The position numbers and the translations under genes were made by a program. From NCBI RefSeq assembly GCF_000497045.1, contig NW_015961959.1, forward strand, positions 1,116,001 to 1,180,000: 64,000 nt of DNA, written 5' to 3'. The first letter of the stretch is position 1. Every line of letters begins with the position of its first letter. Positions 46,329 through 56,359 of the stretch are shown here, in pieces. Source of the DNA: Kalmanozyma brasiliensis GHG001. Lineage: Eukaryota > Basidiomycota > Ustilaginomycetes > Ustilaginales. The notes under the pieces are model-generated. The model searched no databases. It was not told the DNA's origin and saw nothing but the letters and a program-made list of their open reading frames with translations.

Positions 46329-47630
46329 CTAGCTACCAGCGTTCCCCGCGTCGTTGCCTGCACCACTGTCCGCAGTCGACCCAAAGTTGGTGAGAAACGA
46401 GCTGAGATCCACCCCACCCCCCGCACCCATACTCGCATCACCGCCGCTGGTGAGGCTGGAAAAGTCAAAATTGCTCAGGTCGAGACCGCTGCCGCCCGAG
46501 CCGAACATGTCGTTGTCCTCTCCAAAGCCTCCGCTACCGGAGCCGAGGTTGAAGTTGCTCAGTGAGGACAGGTCTGGCATGGCAGCTGCGTCGTTCGAGC
46601 CGGGATTTGTGGTGGAGGAAGAGGCGAAGTCCATGCCCATCATCTTTTCGAGCTCGGAGAAGTCGGTCGCTGGTGCGAGAGCGGTTGATGTGTCCGTTGA
46701 GGAGGAGGTGTTGGCGAGAGAAGGGATGCCGAGCGCAGAGAGATCTGGGAGGTTTGTGAGGGAGGACATGTCGATGCCAAACGCGGAGAGGTCCAGACCG
46801 GGGATTGAGGGTGCGGAGGGATTCGATGATGTCGTCGTAGCGAGGGTCGTCGCAGGATTGGATGGAGCAGAACTTGGAGGCTTTGGCGCATTTGCCAGTG
46901 CGGGTGACTCTGTGAGGTCGATTGTCTTGGACGCACCTTCCACGGACCCGGCTTTGGGGGCAAATGCGAGGGGCACGTCGTCCTCGTCGTCGCCATCGCT
47001 GTCGATCACGATGGCGTCGTTCTCCGTATTGCCAGGGTCATTCTTCTTGCCTGCATCTGACGGAAGTGCCGACGTTGCTGGCGCAGTTGTCGAGATGTCC
47101 TCAGCTTTCGTCCCGGCGCCGGCCGTGATCGTGCCGCTGACGTCCGCCTTGGTCTCTGTTGCCTTGGCCACATTATCGATCCGCTTTCGGTCCGCATCCT
47201 CCTCAGCCTTCTTCTTTGCTGCCTCGTCTGCTTCTTGTTGCCTCTTGAGCGCTTCGGCTGCCGCTTCAGCCTTTGCCTTGGCCTCTTCTGCTTCCCTCTG
47301 CGTCGCAGCTTCCAGTTCTATCTCGAGTGCGGCCTGTGCATGCAACAGGTAGTCTCGCAGCCCGTGCACCAATGAGAGGTATCGACTGCATTCGCCGGCG
47401 AGCTTGTCGAGACCCGAACTTGCTTCGCTGATGCCCGCTGCCGCTGTCGCTGATGAGCGAGGTACTGATGCTGGGAGCCGTGCGAGTTGTGTTCTGGATC
47501 GTAGGGTGGATGCTGTTTGCAGAACGATGGATTTGAGTGCGTCTTGGATCTCGCGTGCGCGTTGGTCGGCCGGAGCTGATGGCCGTGATGATGTTCCTGG
47601 CTGATCGCCTGGTAGCTTCGGTACCGACAT
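46329..47630 (-). CDS. Acidic low-complexity protein with SUMO-interaction motifs
   Basis: A 433-residue protein I do not recognise by family. Residues 20-175 are helical, ending in a long Ala/Glu/Lys coiled coil. Residues 220-265 carry two candidate SUMO-interaction motifs, AIVIDSDGDDEDD and KTIDLTES, each a hydrophobic core beside acidic residues. The C-terminal 170 residues are repeats of short DLSxxGI/DLSNFDF-like units spaced by Gly, Ser and Asn, resembling acidic-hydrophobic activation regions. A nuclear transcription or chromatin role is inferred; a Mediator tail subunit is one thing it could be. The start at 47630 (MSVPKLPGD) is taken over the ATG at 47819, whose extra 63 residues look like leader. 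Confidence 0.6.
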   Translation of the reverse strand: MSVPKLPGDQPGTSSRPSAPADQRAREIQDALKSIVLQTASTLRSRTQLARLPASVPRSSATAAAGISEASSGLDKLAGECSRYLSLVHGLRDYLLHAQAALEIELEAATQREAEEAKAKAEAAAEALKRQQEADEAAKKKAEEDADRKRIDNVAKATETKADVSGTITAGAGTKAEDISTTAPATSALPSDAGKKNDPGNTENDAIVIDSDGDDEDDVPLAFAPKAGSVEGASKTIDLTESPALANAPKPPSSAPSNPATTLATTTSSNPSAPSIPGLDLSAFGIDMSSLTNLPDLSALGIPSLANTSSSTDTSTALAPATDFSELEKMMGMDFASSSTTNPGSNDAAAMPDLSSLSNFNLGSGSGGFGEDNDMFGSGGSGLDLSNFDFSSLTSGGDASMGAGGGVDLSSFLTNFGSTADSGAGNDAGNAGS

Positions 47631-47855
47631 GGCTGTGAAGATGTGCGAATGCTGAGACGGACGTTGAAGAAGGTGTTGACAAAGCTGAGAGAGGGTTGGT
47701 GAGCGAGGACAAGGCCGAATTCCGCAATTTGGGCTGGGCGGTGGAGGACGCAAAGACCAACACGGAACGAGTCGCGTCTGCTTGTCGTTCTTCCTGACTC
47801 GTTGGATCTTTACCATCATCCACTTACAGACCTTCCAAGAGCTGCCATCATAGAC

Positions 47856-48392
47856 ATGTCGAATTGGATCCTGTAAGCATCTTGAGCACTCGCATGAACG
47901 TGATGCCGACCACGACTTACGAAAAAAAGCTGACTTGTAACTGATCCGTTTGGTCTTCCTTCAGCATACCCTCGGTGCTCGTACCGCTCATCATCGTGGG
48001 CGCGGTCGCATCTCGCTTCTTCGGCGGCAACAAGCGCGGCGGCTACAGTGGGAAATATGATCCCAAGACTGGCCTCGGTCGAGGTGCTCCTGGCTTCCGT
48101 ATGTATCATCCACCCTGTTTCAATGTTTGCAGCAACGCAGCTCGTACTGACAACTTCAATCCATTCTGACGACGCAGAAACGGGAGTGAAGCGAATGGCA
48201 GTGACGCCGGAGATCGCGGCAAGGATGCGTGCAGGAGAGCAGGTGTCCGCCGAAGAGATCGAAGCAGCCGTTGCAAAAGCACAGTCGCAAGAGCAAGCAA
48301 AGTCGACGGCGGTTCGCAATTCAAACGTGGATCAGGACTGGCTGCCGCAGGCTGGGCGCAGTCCTGCCGGTAAGAAGAGCAAGAAGCGCTGA
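47856..48392 (+). CDS. Small single-pass membrane protein (three exons)
   Basis: A predicted 121-residue protein built from exons 47856-47872, 47965-48098 and 48178-48392. Introns are 92 and 79 bases with GTAAGC/CTTCAG and GTATGT/CGCAG ends; the frame is continuous to TGA at 48390-48392. The first exon is only 17 bases. Residues 5-23 form one membrane helix (LIPSVLVPLIIVGAVAS), followed by a basic Gly-rich stretch, and then a conserved-looking block MAVTPEIAARMRAGEQVSAEEIEAA that may be a small helical domain. The C-terminus has WLPQAG and a Lys-rich end. ER or mitochondrial membrane is possible. Family not recognised. Its start is 225 bases from that of the divergent gene on the minus strand. 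Confidence 0.7.
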
Positions 48393-48534
48393 ACAGAACA
48401 CACATAATGCAGTCACCTTGATCGCAGTCTAAATGAGCTCTCTGCGAAGACTTTTGACTGCGTCGGGCGAGATGCCGAGAGTGTGCCTGCCAGAGAGGGG
48501 TCGAAAAGTATAGATGAGATTTGAATGGCTTGGC

Positions 48535-49178
48535 CTACGAATGCCTTGGCTTGTCCAGGTCTTCTGGGCCAAAGCTCATTGGCAGCAAATATTCGAGTGT
48601 CACCACCTCGACATTGGGCTCGTTGAGCTCCTTGCCACCCTCATCTTTGACTGTCCCTTGTATCGTTTGAGAAGCGGTCGTCTTGCTCCACTTGCACCCG
48701 ACCATGAGAATGCGAGCCTCCAAGCTGCAGAGCTCCCTGATGACTTGACGACAGATGCCACAGGGACTGCAGCTCCCTTCTAGATCGCTCGCTACAGCCA
48801 CAGCGATGATGTCACCTCGCTCGATCTTGCGCGCCGAGTTCTGTTCTGGCACGTCGAGTTGATCAGACCTAATGATGGCTTTTGCCAGAGCTGTGCGTTC
48901 AGCGCAGACCGTGCCTCCGTAGGAAGCGTTTTCGAAGTTGGCACCGAGGATGACCTCGCCCCATTTGGTGAGAAGTGCTGCCCCTACGCGAAACTTGCTG
49001 CAAAGGCGCAAGAGAATGGATGCAAAGGCAATCAGCATCGTTTGAAGCTGTCGAACTGAAAGCGCGTACAGATAGCTGCTCACCTGTAGGGAGAGTACGA
49101 GAGCTTCCTTGCCTCTTGGGCAGCATGCAGAATATCGTGCTTCTTGTTGGCAATCAGTTGCAGATCCTTGGAATCCAT
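48535..49178 (-). CDS. CDD1: Cytidine deaminase (one intron)
   Basis: A 185-residue tetrameric-type cytidine deaminase, which converts cytidine and deoxycytidine to uridine forms in pyrimidine salvage. Exon 49178-49084 encodes MDSKDLQL through SYSPY; an 86-base intron (49083-48998, GTGAGC...TTGCAG) joins it to exon 48997-48535, giving SYSPYSKFRVGAAL, the conserved substrate-site start. Zinc ligands are in TVCAERTAL (Cys with catalytic Glu) and SPCGICRQ (two Cys). The C-terminal LLPMSFGP block matches yeast Cdd1. Reading without the intron would give a false N-terminus. Residues 105-125 and 150-165 are modest fungal insertions. Confidence 0.93.
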
Positions 49179-50095
49179 GATGTCCTTTTTGGCGAGACGC
49201 GATGCGAAGGGTTGGTGTGTGCAGGCTAAGAAGCAGCTTCGGGTTGGGCACAAGACTGTTAAGAGTCACAAGACATCAAACGCCCCTTGTGAAGGACAAG
49301 CTGAGCTATCAAGGGTCCTCGGCCTCCTCCGAGCTTCCGTTTGCTTTTGCGTGGGAAGGCTTTGAGGCCGAAAGCAGGGGCCGTGCGTGGCTCGGTTGAG
49401 CCAAATCTGGAATCGGCCACCCCGATGAGCCCTCCAAAAAGCGTGGGAAAAGAGAAGCGGATCAGCCATCGCGATGTGTCAGCCTGCTGCAAAGTCCGAG
49501 GCGGAATAGCCGAAATCTGTCCCTCAACGCTGCATATCACAAAGCCTATCTTTTGGAACGGGATGATCTTCTCACGGTCTTGTCATTCAGGCCCGATGAT
49601 GACCATTACGAGTGGCTCAGCTGACACCGACCAAGCATTACGAGGCGCAGAGTGACTGTAGACCGGCGTGGACTGGGGCGTCGTCAGTGTGCTTCTTCGT
49701 AATCACAGATACCGCGGCTATCTTTTTTTTTCGTTCTCGCAGTTGCGCGGCTCTTTTCACTCCACTCTTGCCGAGTCGAGAGGGTCGAGCAGGTCCTTCG
49801 CGCAGCTCGCTTCCAACAGGAAGCAAAGCGACAAGAAGGGTCTTTGCCCATCACGAGGCACAAGCAGCCCCCCTCTCTCTCCGCGGGGCAGCTGATTTGA
49901 TAGCAAAGAGTCAACATATCACCGGCGCTCTCCTTTCCGAATGTCACCCTGCCAAGTAGCCGTCCACCTCCTTCTCCTCCCCCTCCACCCGCCTTTACTC
50001 CTCACCCCGTCCTTTGGCACCTCGTCGCCCTCTTTTCCATAAAGCTATGAGGCACACCACCATCTGAGCGCAGACTGCAGAGAAGAAGAAGCACC
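49179..50095. other. Divergent promoter, cytidine deaminase to DUF427-MFS gene
   Basis: A 917-base region. Bases about 49950-50020 are strongly pyrimidine-rich, as in many fungal core promoters. Nine Ts occur in a row near 49720. No gene or RNA recognised. Confidence 0.45.
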
Positions 50096-53000
50096 ATGTC
50101 GGAACCATCATCGTCTACAGCGGCGTCCAAGCCACCTCACAGACTCGTAGTCAAGCCACTCGGTCAACAGCTTACCATCACAACCACTATCAACGGCCGC
50201 AAACGCACTCTTCTCGATACCTCGGATGCGCTTCAGCTGGCAGAGACCAACTATCCTATCCGCTTCTACTTTCCACGCGATGCCCTACAATTTTCTTTCT
50301 CACTCAAGCCTAGCGACAACAAGGAAACATACTGCCCTTTCAAGGGCTTTGCCCAGTATCACGACGTCGCGGAAGCCGGCACTCGTATCGAACAGCTTAA
50401 AGGCGCCATCTGGTCCTACTCCAAACCGTTCTCATCCAGCGATGCCGTCGGTGTCAAAGGTTACTACTGCTTGGCAGCTCCCAGCGAGCAGTTTCAGGTC
50501 AAACTTGATGGCCGTGCCATCACCGTCGACGATGCTAGAAATATGAACGAAGAAGTCCTCGCAGCTTCGCCCTCGGATGTCTCTTCGCCATCGCTGCCTC
50601 GAAATGTTGTGGAAGAGGGAGGCAGATCTCGAAGCACAGCCCAGCCCACCGGCGCAACTCTCCAACCACCGGTCATGAAGCGCTCCGTCAGCAGCAGCTC
50701 CAACGCTCCGCCTGAGTCATTCCCAGTCTCGCGTCCGTTCGGAGGCGAGCTAGAAATCGACTCGACTGATCCCGTCATTGCCGACTTCGTCTATCGTCTA
50801 GACGATGAGGCTCGAGACGGTGATCACAATCCTGCAGAATCAAACAACGGCGACCCTCCTACCGGCGAGGGAGCACCGAACACGACCTCCGTAGACGACC
50901 ACCTGCTGTGGTTCAAGGACCAGCCTTGGTACCGTAGGCCCTCGGAGAAATGGCTTCGTCCCTTCGCATTGCTCATCGCCATGGCAGGTGGGATGTGCAT
51001 GGGCCCCAAACTCGAGCTGCTCAACATGTTTGTCTGCGAACAGGTGCTCGGAGACGCCTATGTCGGCGGAGGCGATGTGATCGCGCCTCATCTACCCGCA
51101 AATGCCTCGCTAGCAGATGTCACAGACCATGGCACATCCTCACTCGACCGCATCCAAGTCAGCAGCTTCCAGCCTTGGATCAACACTGGTGCAAGCCGAG
51201 ACTCGGACCATGACGCTGTGACAGCGTACTTTGCAGCGCTCGATCAGCCTAACTCCACTGTTATTCCAGTGCCGCGGCGTCCCAGCAAAGCGTGCTTCGC
51301 TAGTCCTGAAGTTCAGTCCTCGCTAGCAACTTTGCAGCTCCGTATGACCCTTTCCATGGGCATCCTCGCTGCCCTCACAACCGGTTTCTGGTCCAACCTG
51401 TCCTCTCGACGAGGCCGCTTGCCCGTGCTGCGTATCGCCATGTGCGGCATTGTCTTCACCGACTTCGTCATGCTCACTGCTGCGCTTGTTCCTCGTTCTA
51501 AGCTCCCCTTCGGCTACAGCTTCTTGGTAGTCGGTAGTACTGTCGAGGGGCTACTCGGAGGCTACAGCGCTGCGATTGCCGTTCATCAGTCCTACATCTC
51601 CGATGTCACACCGAGCGGCACACGTGCCCACATCTTTGCGCACTACATGGGTCTCGTCTACGCTGGCCTCGCGCTGGGTCCCACTCTGGGAGGCCTCATC
51701 GTCAAGCACACCGGCAATCTGTTGGCGCCATTCTGGTTTGCTCTCGCCATGCACTTGATCTACATGCTCGGCGTCTTCACCTTCATCCCCGAAAGTACCA
51801 ACGAGGAGTTCCGCGCCAAGGCACTGCGAGAGTACAAGGAGTCTCGCGCGGAGATCAAGCGCAAAGCAAACGAGCGCAAGACGGCCGAGATGCAGCCGCT
51901 TCTGGGCTCGAACGGATCCAATGTCGAGCAGGGCCCATTCAAGAAGCGTGCTTGGAAGCGCGTAAAGGTCCTTTTTATGGACAGCGTCCTTTATGCGCCT
52001 TTGGAGCCACTCAGCTTCCTGCTTCCTAAGAAGGTTGTCGTCGATGATCATGAGGACGAAGTTCCGCCTCGAGGCGATTCTTCTGGCACAAGCACGCCAC
52101 GCAACAATGCCCTCGCCCGTCCAGAAGCATCGGCTTCCCACATCTCGGTATCTCGAGTGCCGCCCAAGACACGCTACGACTACAACCTTTCGTTCCTCTC
52201 GCTCACCTACTTTACCGAGACCGCCATCTACGGCATCATGTCGTTCAAGATGCAGTACGCCCAGGAACAATTCATATGGGGCTCGGCAGAGCTCGGCATG
52301 TATCTCACCTTCCTCAGCATCACCCGCGTCCTTGCTCTCACCGCCGTGCTACCTGTCGTCATCAAGCTTCTTCATCGGCCGGTTAAGGCTCTGCGTCTGC
52401 CGCAAGACGGTCCACCTGTCGAAGAGGAGCAAACAATCGCCCCTGATTTTCGAAGACACTCGACGCTCGATGACGAGGGCAGGCCTCACCGCAGAATGAG
52501 CTCGTACGGTGCCACCGCCCAGTCACCTGCTCTCAACCCAGAGGAGTACTCAGACGAAGAAGAAGAGCACGGCGAGTGGGATGACACCAAGAAGTCCGTC
52601 GAAGAACTCTGGACGCTGCGCGCAAAACACCTACGCCTCATACACGACAGCAAGTTCGATCTCAAGCTCGCCAAGATTTCGGTCGTTGTCAACACCATCT
52701 CGTACGGCATGCTCATCTTCTCCAACACGCCGCAGCTGTTCTATCTCGCCACGGCTGTCACATCGTTGGGGGGCGGTGGTGGTGCTGCCATGTCGTCGTT
52801 GGCGCTGGCATTGCTCAAATCACCTGCCGATGCCGGAAAGCTGTTCGGTGCGTGGAGCATCACCTCTGCTATCTCGGGGACGGTTGTTGGGCCGATCTTG
52901 TTCGCCAACGTCTTCAAGCACACGACCAAGACGTTCCCGCCGGCCATCTTCGTGGTGGGCACCGGGCTGTTTGTGATTGCGTTCCTGCTGCTGTGCGGGG

Positions 53001-53203
53001 TCAAGGTGCGCAAACCGATCAGCTTGCCTGCTCTGCCTGCGAGGCCGCATCCTGCACCTGGGGCGGACGAAAGGCCAGAGGTGGATGCGTCAACGGTCAA
53101 GTCAGCGTTTCGCAGCTCGACCTTCAAGGATGCTCTCACGCTCAAGACGGCAAAGAACGGGAAGTCTTCGACGAGCCGACCGGGTCTGCCGGCGTTCGAC
53201 TAG
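50096..53203 (+). CDS. DUF427 domain fused to MFS transporter
   Basis: A 1035-residue single-exon protein. Residues about 35-150 are a DUF427 domain: LDTSDALQLAETNYPIRFYF, then CPFKGFAQYHDV and GAIWSYSKP, closing with VKGYYCLA; all match blocks of the stand-alone bacterial and fungal family. A disordered linker follows. From about 285 to 985 lies an MFS transporter with about 12 helices, including a motif A-like SNLSSRRGRLPVLR and GLALGPTLGGLIV (motif C type). Two large cytosolic loops, near 600-700 and 770-860, are Ser/Arg/Glu-rich and probable phosphorylation sites. It fits the Tet/Zrt-like fungal MFS group loosely; substrate unknown. The DUF427 part may be regulatory or enzymatic. No intron or stop separates the modules. 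Confidence 0.85.
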   Translation: MSEPSSSTAASKPPHRLVVKPLGQQLTITTTINGRKRTLLDTSDALQLAETNYPIRFYFPRDALQFSFSLKPSDNKETYCPFKGFAQYHDVAEAGTRIEQLKGAIWSYSKPFSSSDAVGVKGYYCLAAPSEQFQVKLDGRAITVDDARNMNEEVLAASPSDVSSPSLPRNVVEEGGRSRSTAQPTGATLQPPVMKRSVSSSSNAPPESFPVSRPFGGELEIDSTDPVIADFVYRLDDEARDGDHNPAESNNGDPPTGEGAPNTTSVDDHLLWFKDQPWYRRPSEKWLRPFALLIAMAGGMCMGPKLELLNMFVCEQVLGDAYVGGGDVIAPHLPANASLADVTDHGTSSLDRIQVSSFQPWINTGASRDSDHDAVTAYFAALDQPNSTVIPVPRRPSKACFASPEVQSSLATLQLRMTLSMGILAALTTGFWSNLSSRRGRLPVLRIAMCGIVFTDFVMLTAALVPRSKLPFGYSFLVVGSTVEGLLGGYSAAIAVHQSYISDVTPSGTRAHIFAHYMGLVYAGLALGPTLGGLIVKHTGNLLAPFWFALAMHLIYMLGVFTFIPESTNEEFRAKALREYKESRAEIKRKANERKTAEMQPLLGSNGSNVEQGPFKKRAWKRVKVLFMDSVLYAPLEPLSFLLPKKVVVDDHEDEVPPRGDSSGTSTPRNNALARPEASASHISVSRVPPKTRYDYNLSFLSLTYFTETAIYGIMSFKMQYAQEQFIWGSAELGMYLTFLSITRVLALTAVLPVVIKLLHRPVKALRLPQDGPPVEEEQTIAPDFRRHSTLDDEGRPHRRMSSYGATAQSPALNPEEYSDEEEEHGEWDDTKKSVEELWTLRAKHLRLIHDSKFDLKLAKISVVVNTISYGMLIFSNTPQLFYLATAVTSLGGGGGAAMSSLALALLKSPADAGKLFGAWSITSAISGTVVGPILFANVFKHTTKTFPPAIFVVGTGLFVIAFLLLCGVKVRKPISLPALPARPHPAPGADERPEVDASTVKSAFRSSTFKDALTLKTAKNGKSSTSRPGLPAFD

Positions 53204-53446
53204 CGCTGAACATTTTCTGTACCATCAGAGGCTTTTTCGCATAGGAAATCTGACTTCCATCGGAAAGCGTGCATGCAGTAGCTTAGGGGTCTGTGTTTTG
53301 TTGTGATCGAAGCAGATGTGACGAAGCGAGGAGATGTGATGTAGCGATGATGAGTTGAATCATCATCGTGTATGCCCTTGTGACTTTGACGGCGGGTTAG
53401 ATGAGAACATGATCGTTGAAAGACTTGTCAATGTGATTCCAGAGTG

Positions 53447-55660
53447 TCAAATGAAGCGGAGCGTCCTTCGTTGGGACGAGTGGGTCGACTGAGCATCCTG
53501 CTCGACCTCTCTCGCTGCACCCTCCGCGTCTCCTCCTCCTTCTCCTCCTTCTCCTACCTCGCCTCGAAGCTCGGTGACCCCTTCCGTCTCGCCACCCTGT
53601 TGCTTCTCTTTCTCGATCACCAACCCGCTCCTCACCAACATCTCTGCCAATCTCTTCCTCTCTCGCTCCTCTCCCTTCTCCCACCCCTCCTTGGCCTCGG
53701 TCTGCGCCTCCTTCCTCTCGGAGCTCATCTCCTTATCGAACGCCCTCAAAATGGCAAAGCGACGGGGAGAGACAGTTCTGGTCAACTTGGCCATTTCCGG
53801 CTTCTCCTCTGCTTTGGCCGTCGAAGGGTTCTGCAGGATAGAACTTGGCATACCGTTCCCACTCGTGGGGAGCTGCAGTGCGGGAGGCGGCAGACGCGGC
53901 TTCATTTGCTCCCCATCTGCTCCCACCTCGCCAATCGCGTTGATAGCACGCCTGAGTGCGTCCTCCTCGACACTCCTCTGTTTGACCGGAGCGCTAGGAG
54001 CGGAGATGTTGGACTTCTCCACGCCTTTCCCGTGGTGCGCAAGCGCATTGTGTTTGCCGGGGGCCACGTCTTTGCGCCAAAAGCTGTCCTTTTGCCAAAA
54101 GGCGAGCACGTGCACGGCCCAGTCGCCCACCGCGACGAGCGGGTTCCAGAGCGGCTTGCCGGAGGGATCGAACCCGACGTGACCGCGCGAAGACCCGTGC
54201 GAGGAAGCAGGCGGGCGGCCCGCATCCGAGTTGTCCGACGAGCCCTCTTCGGGGGAGCCGTCGCGTTGCGCGGGGATGGTGTTGTTGCGGCTCATGGGTC
54301 GAGAGAACGTGATCGAGCGCGTCTGCGTCAGTGTCGCAGTACGACGCATGACACCTGGTCCAAGTTTGGAGATCGGAATGGTGATACCGTGCGTGAGAAC
54401 GGAGGAGAAGACCATGAACAGCACCAGGGGCGAGTAGACAGCACGGAGGCGATCGCGCGTGCCATCGTCCGGAAGCTGTTTGAGCGCGACTTGGATGTAA
54501 AACACAGCACCGACGCCGATAGGCCCGAACCAACCGGCGAATGAGGACTCCTTAAAATCGCGCAGCGCCGGAATGGCCTTTGTAGCGGCGATGACCCACG
54601 GCGGACGTCGAAGGAGGAGCACGGTGATACCCAGAACCACGACTCGCCAGCCCGTCAGCTGGAGGTCGGGGCTCGAGTAGTCATCCCACGGGATGATGGC
54701 TCCAATATAGACGAACACGGCCATGTTGAGCACGGTATCGATGATCTCTTGGAAGTCGTTGTCCTCGGTTCGGATGCGGAACCAGTCGTCCCAGGTGAAC
54801 GAGTTGCCTGCGATGAAGCACGCGAGGATATCGTCTGACCCGAACAAGCCCGTGGTGCCCAGGGTGAAGAAGGCGAGCCCAAGGCCATAGGCGAAGAAGT
54901 TGGCTTTGTCGATGTACGACCTCGACTCGGCCCATTTCAGCGACTTCCGGGCGAGGTAGCCGATGAGCGAGCCAAAGGCGATCGAGAGAAGAATCTGATA
55001 GACGACGACGGCATACATCCATCGTCCGATCTCTTTGCCGACGCTGTAGCCCTTGTCTTCACCGGTTCGTGCGAGCAGATAGATGGCGAGGTAGAGGAAC
55101 GGAAATCCGAGACCGTCGTTGGCGCCTGACTCGGCGACGATAATGTTGCGCACATTAGCAGGAACGTGCTTCTCGGCGTATCGACCCGTGGTGATGGAGT
55201 TGGCCAGCACAGGATCCGTAGGCGTCACAGCTGCTGCGATGCAGAGGCTCTCCAAGAAGGTCAAGTTGGGAATGATGCCCCAGATCAACAGCGCTGTGGC
55301 AAACCAAGCCGTCGTCATGATGCCAAACAGCAAAATGCTGAGCGAGAGCTTCTCTCTCCACAGATACGCTTTCGGCAGCGATATTCCGCAGAAAAGCACC
55401 TGAATGCCCACGACGATGCGCGTAAAGGTGTAGGTGACGTAGTTGGTCTCTTCAGCATTGCCCCAACTGGTGGGATCGACCCAGTCGAGCACGTAGGGGC
55501 CAACGATGATGCCGGCGGTCACGGCAAGCAGCGGCTCCGAGAGGTAGAGTCGCTCCTTGACGACGTAGGAGAGGAGACCGTAGATGACGATGAAGCCGCC
55601 AAGCACTGCGAGCGACTTGGAGACCTGCGTCAGGTCTACCTCGATGATGTGCGCCGGCAT
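53447..55660 (-). CDS. NHA1: Plasma-membrane Na+,K+/H+ antiporter Nha1
   Basis: A 737-residue cation/proton antiporter of the fungal NHA1/CPA1 type, which exports Na+ and K+ at the plasma membrane in exchange for protons. Residues 12-435 hold about 12 membrane helices. The ion-site blocks are TPTDPVLANSI (about 145-156) and ESGANDGLGFPFLYL (about 176-190), the ND pair being the transport site. The GSDDILACFIAGNSFTWDDWF block is a fungal Nha1 signature. Residues 440-737 are a hydrophilic cytosolic tail, shorter than in baker's yeast, with a Glu/Lys/Arg coiled stretch at the end. The start at 55660 gives MPAHIIEVDLTQVSKSLAVLGG, the family's N-terminus. Confidence 0.93.
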   Translation of the reverse strand: MPAHIIEVDLTQVSKSLAVLGGFIVIYGLLSYVVKERLYLSEPLLAVTAGIIVGPYVLDWVDPTSWGNAEETNYVTYTFTRIVVGIQVLFCGISLPKAYLWREKLSLSILLFGIMTTAWFATALLIWGIIPNLTFLESLCIAAAVTPTDPVLANSITTGRYAEKHVPANVRNIIVAESGANDGLGFPFLYLAIYLLARTGEDKGYSVGKEIGRWMYAVVVYQILLSIAFGSLIGYLARKSLKWAESRSYIDKANFFAYGLGLAFFTLGTTGLFGSDDILACFIAGNSFTWDDWFRIRTEDNDFQEIIDTVLNMAVFVYIGAIIPWDDYSSPDLQLTGWRVVVLGITVLLLRRPPWVIAATKAIPALRDFKESSFAGWFGPIGVGAVFYIQVALKQLPDDGTRDRLRAVYSPLVLFMVFSSVLTHGITIPISKLGPGVMRRTATLTQTRSITFSRPMSRNNTIPAQRDGSPEEGSSDNSDAGRPPASSHGSSRGHVGFDPSGKPLWNPLVAVGDWAVHVLAFWQKDSFWRKDVAPGKHNALAHHGKGVEKSNISAPSAPVKQRSVEEDALRRAINAIGEVGADGEQMKPRLPPPALQLPTSGNGMPSSILQNPSTAKAEEKPEMAKLTRTVSPRRFAILRAFDKEMSSERKEAQTEAKEGWEKGEERERKRLAEMLVRSGLVIEKEKQQGGETEGVTELRGEVGEGGEGGGDAEGAAREVEQDAQSTHSSQRRTLRFI

Positions 55661-56359
55661 TGTTGCACAGGAAACAGTGCTTCCTGCCGATGGACGCGCA
55701 GTGAAAGTAAGTTGAAAAAGGATGCAGGCTGACAGAGTGTCGATCAGCCGTAGTCGAAAGAAGTGTCACTGTGGACGAAAGGCCAATGTCATTGACCGTA
55801 GGAGATCGAGTTGCGGCCGTGGGTGTTGACCGTGAGGACGCTGGCAAAGACGAGGACCAAAGAGGGCTGCATGGGGATCAGCTGAGCTGGCTAAGCGGAC
55901 TTCAGTGCTTGTGAATGAGGGATCTTGGATTGAGCGTCCAAGATCAAAAGGCTTGTCGAGGGAAATGAACGCAGTCGATGCTGGTGATGGTGATGGTGAT
56001 GGTGATGATGATGACGAAACGGCTTCCTGTCAAAAGGCGGAGTCAAAGGCTATCTCAAATTGCAGCTCCTTGGCTACCAATTTTCTGGAGCTGTTAGACC
56101 CTGGTATTACAGGGGGGAAGAAAATCCGTCCGGCAATCTTGACAGGTCGGCAATCTTTTGACCGACGTGTGTTGGTTCAAGAAGACCGGCGACCTGCTCA
56201 TGCCCGTGTCCAGCGCCCGGTGTGGCATAGGCTTTGCCGTTTGCGGGGTCGACGCTCGACTCTTCCATATAAGCTTGTTGTGTTTGCTCTTCATTCTGTC
56301 ATTTGCCCCTCAAACCGGTCGCAGTCACATCTTTCGGCCCTTCGAGACAACGACGCGCA
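55661..56359. other. Divergent promoter, NHA1 to xylulokinase
   Basis: A 699-base region between divergent genes. It contains the microsatellite at 55982-56014. The part nearest the xylulokinase gene is CT-rich. No gene recognised. Confidence 0.5.
55982..56014. repeat. GGTGAT/GAT microsatellite
   Basis: About four copies of a TGGTGA hexamer run straight into several GAT triplets, a trinucleotide-based simple repeat in noncoding DNA upstream of the xylulokinase gene. Likely length-variable among strains. Confidence 0.75.
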
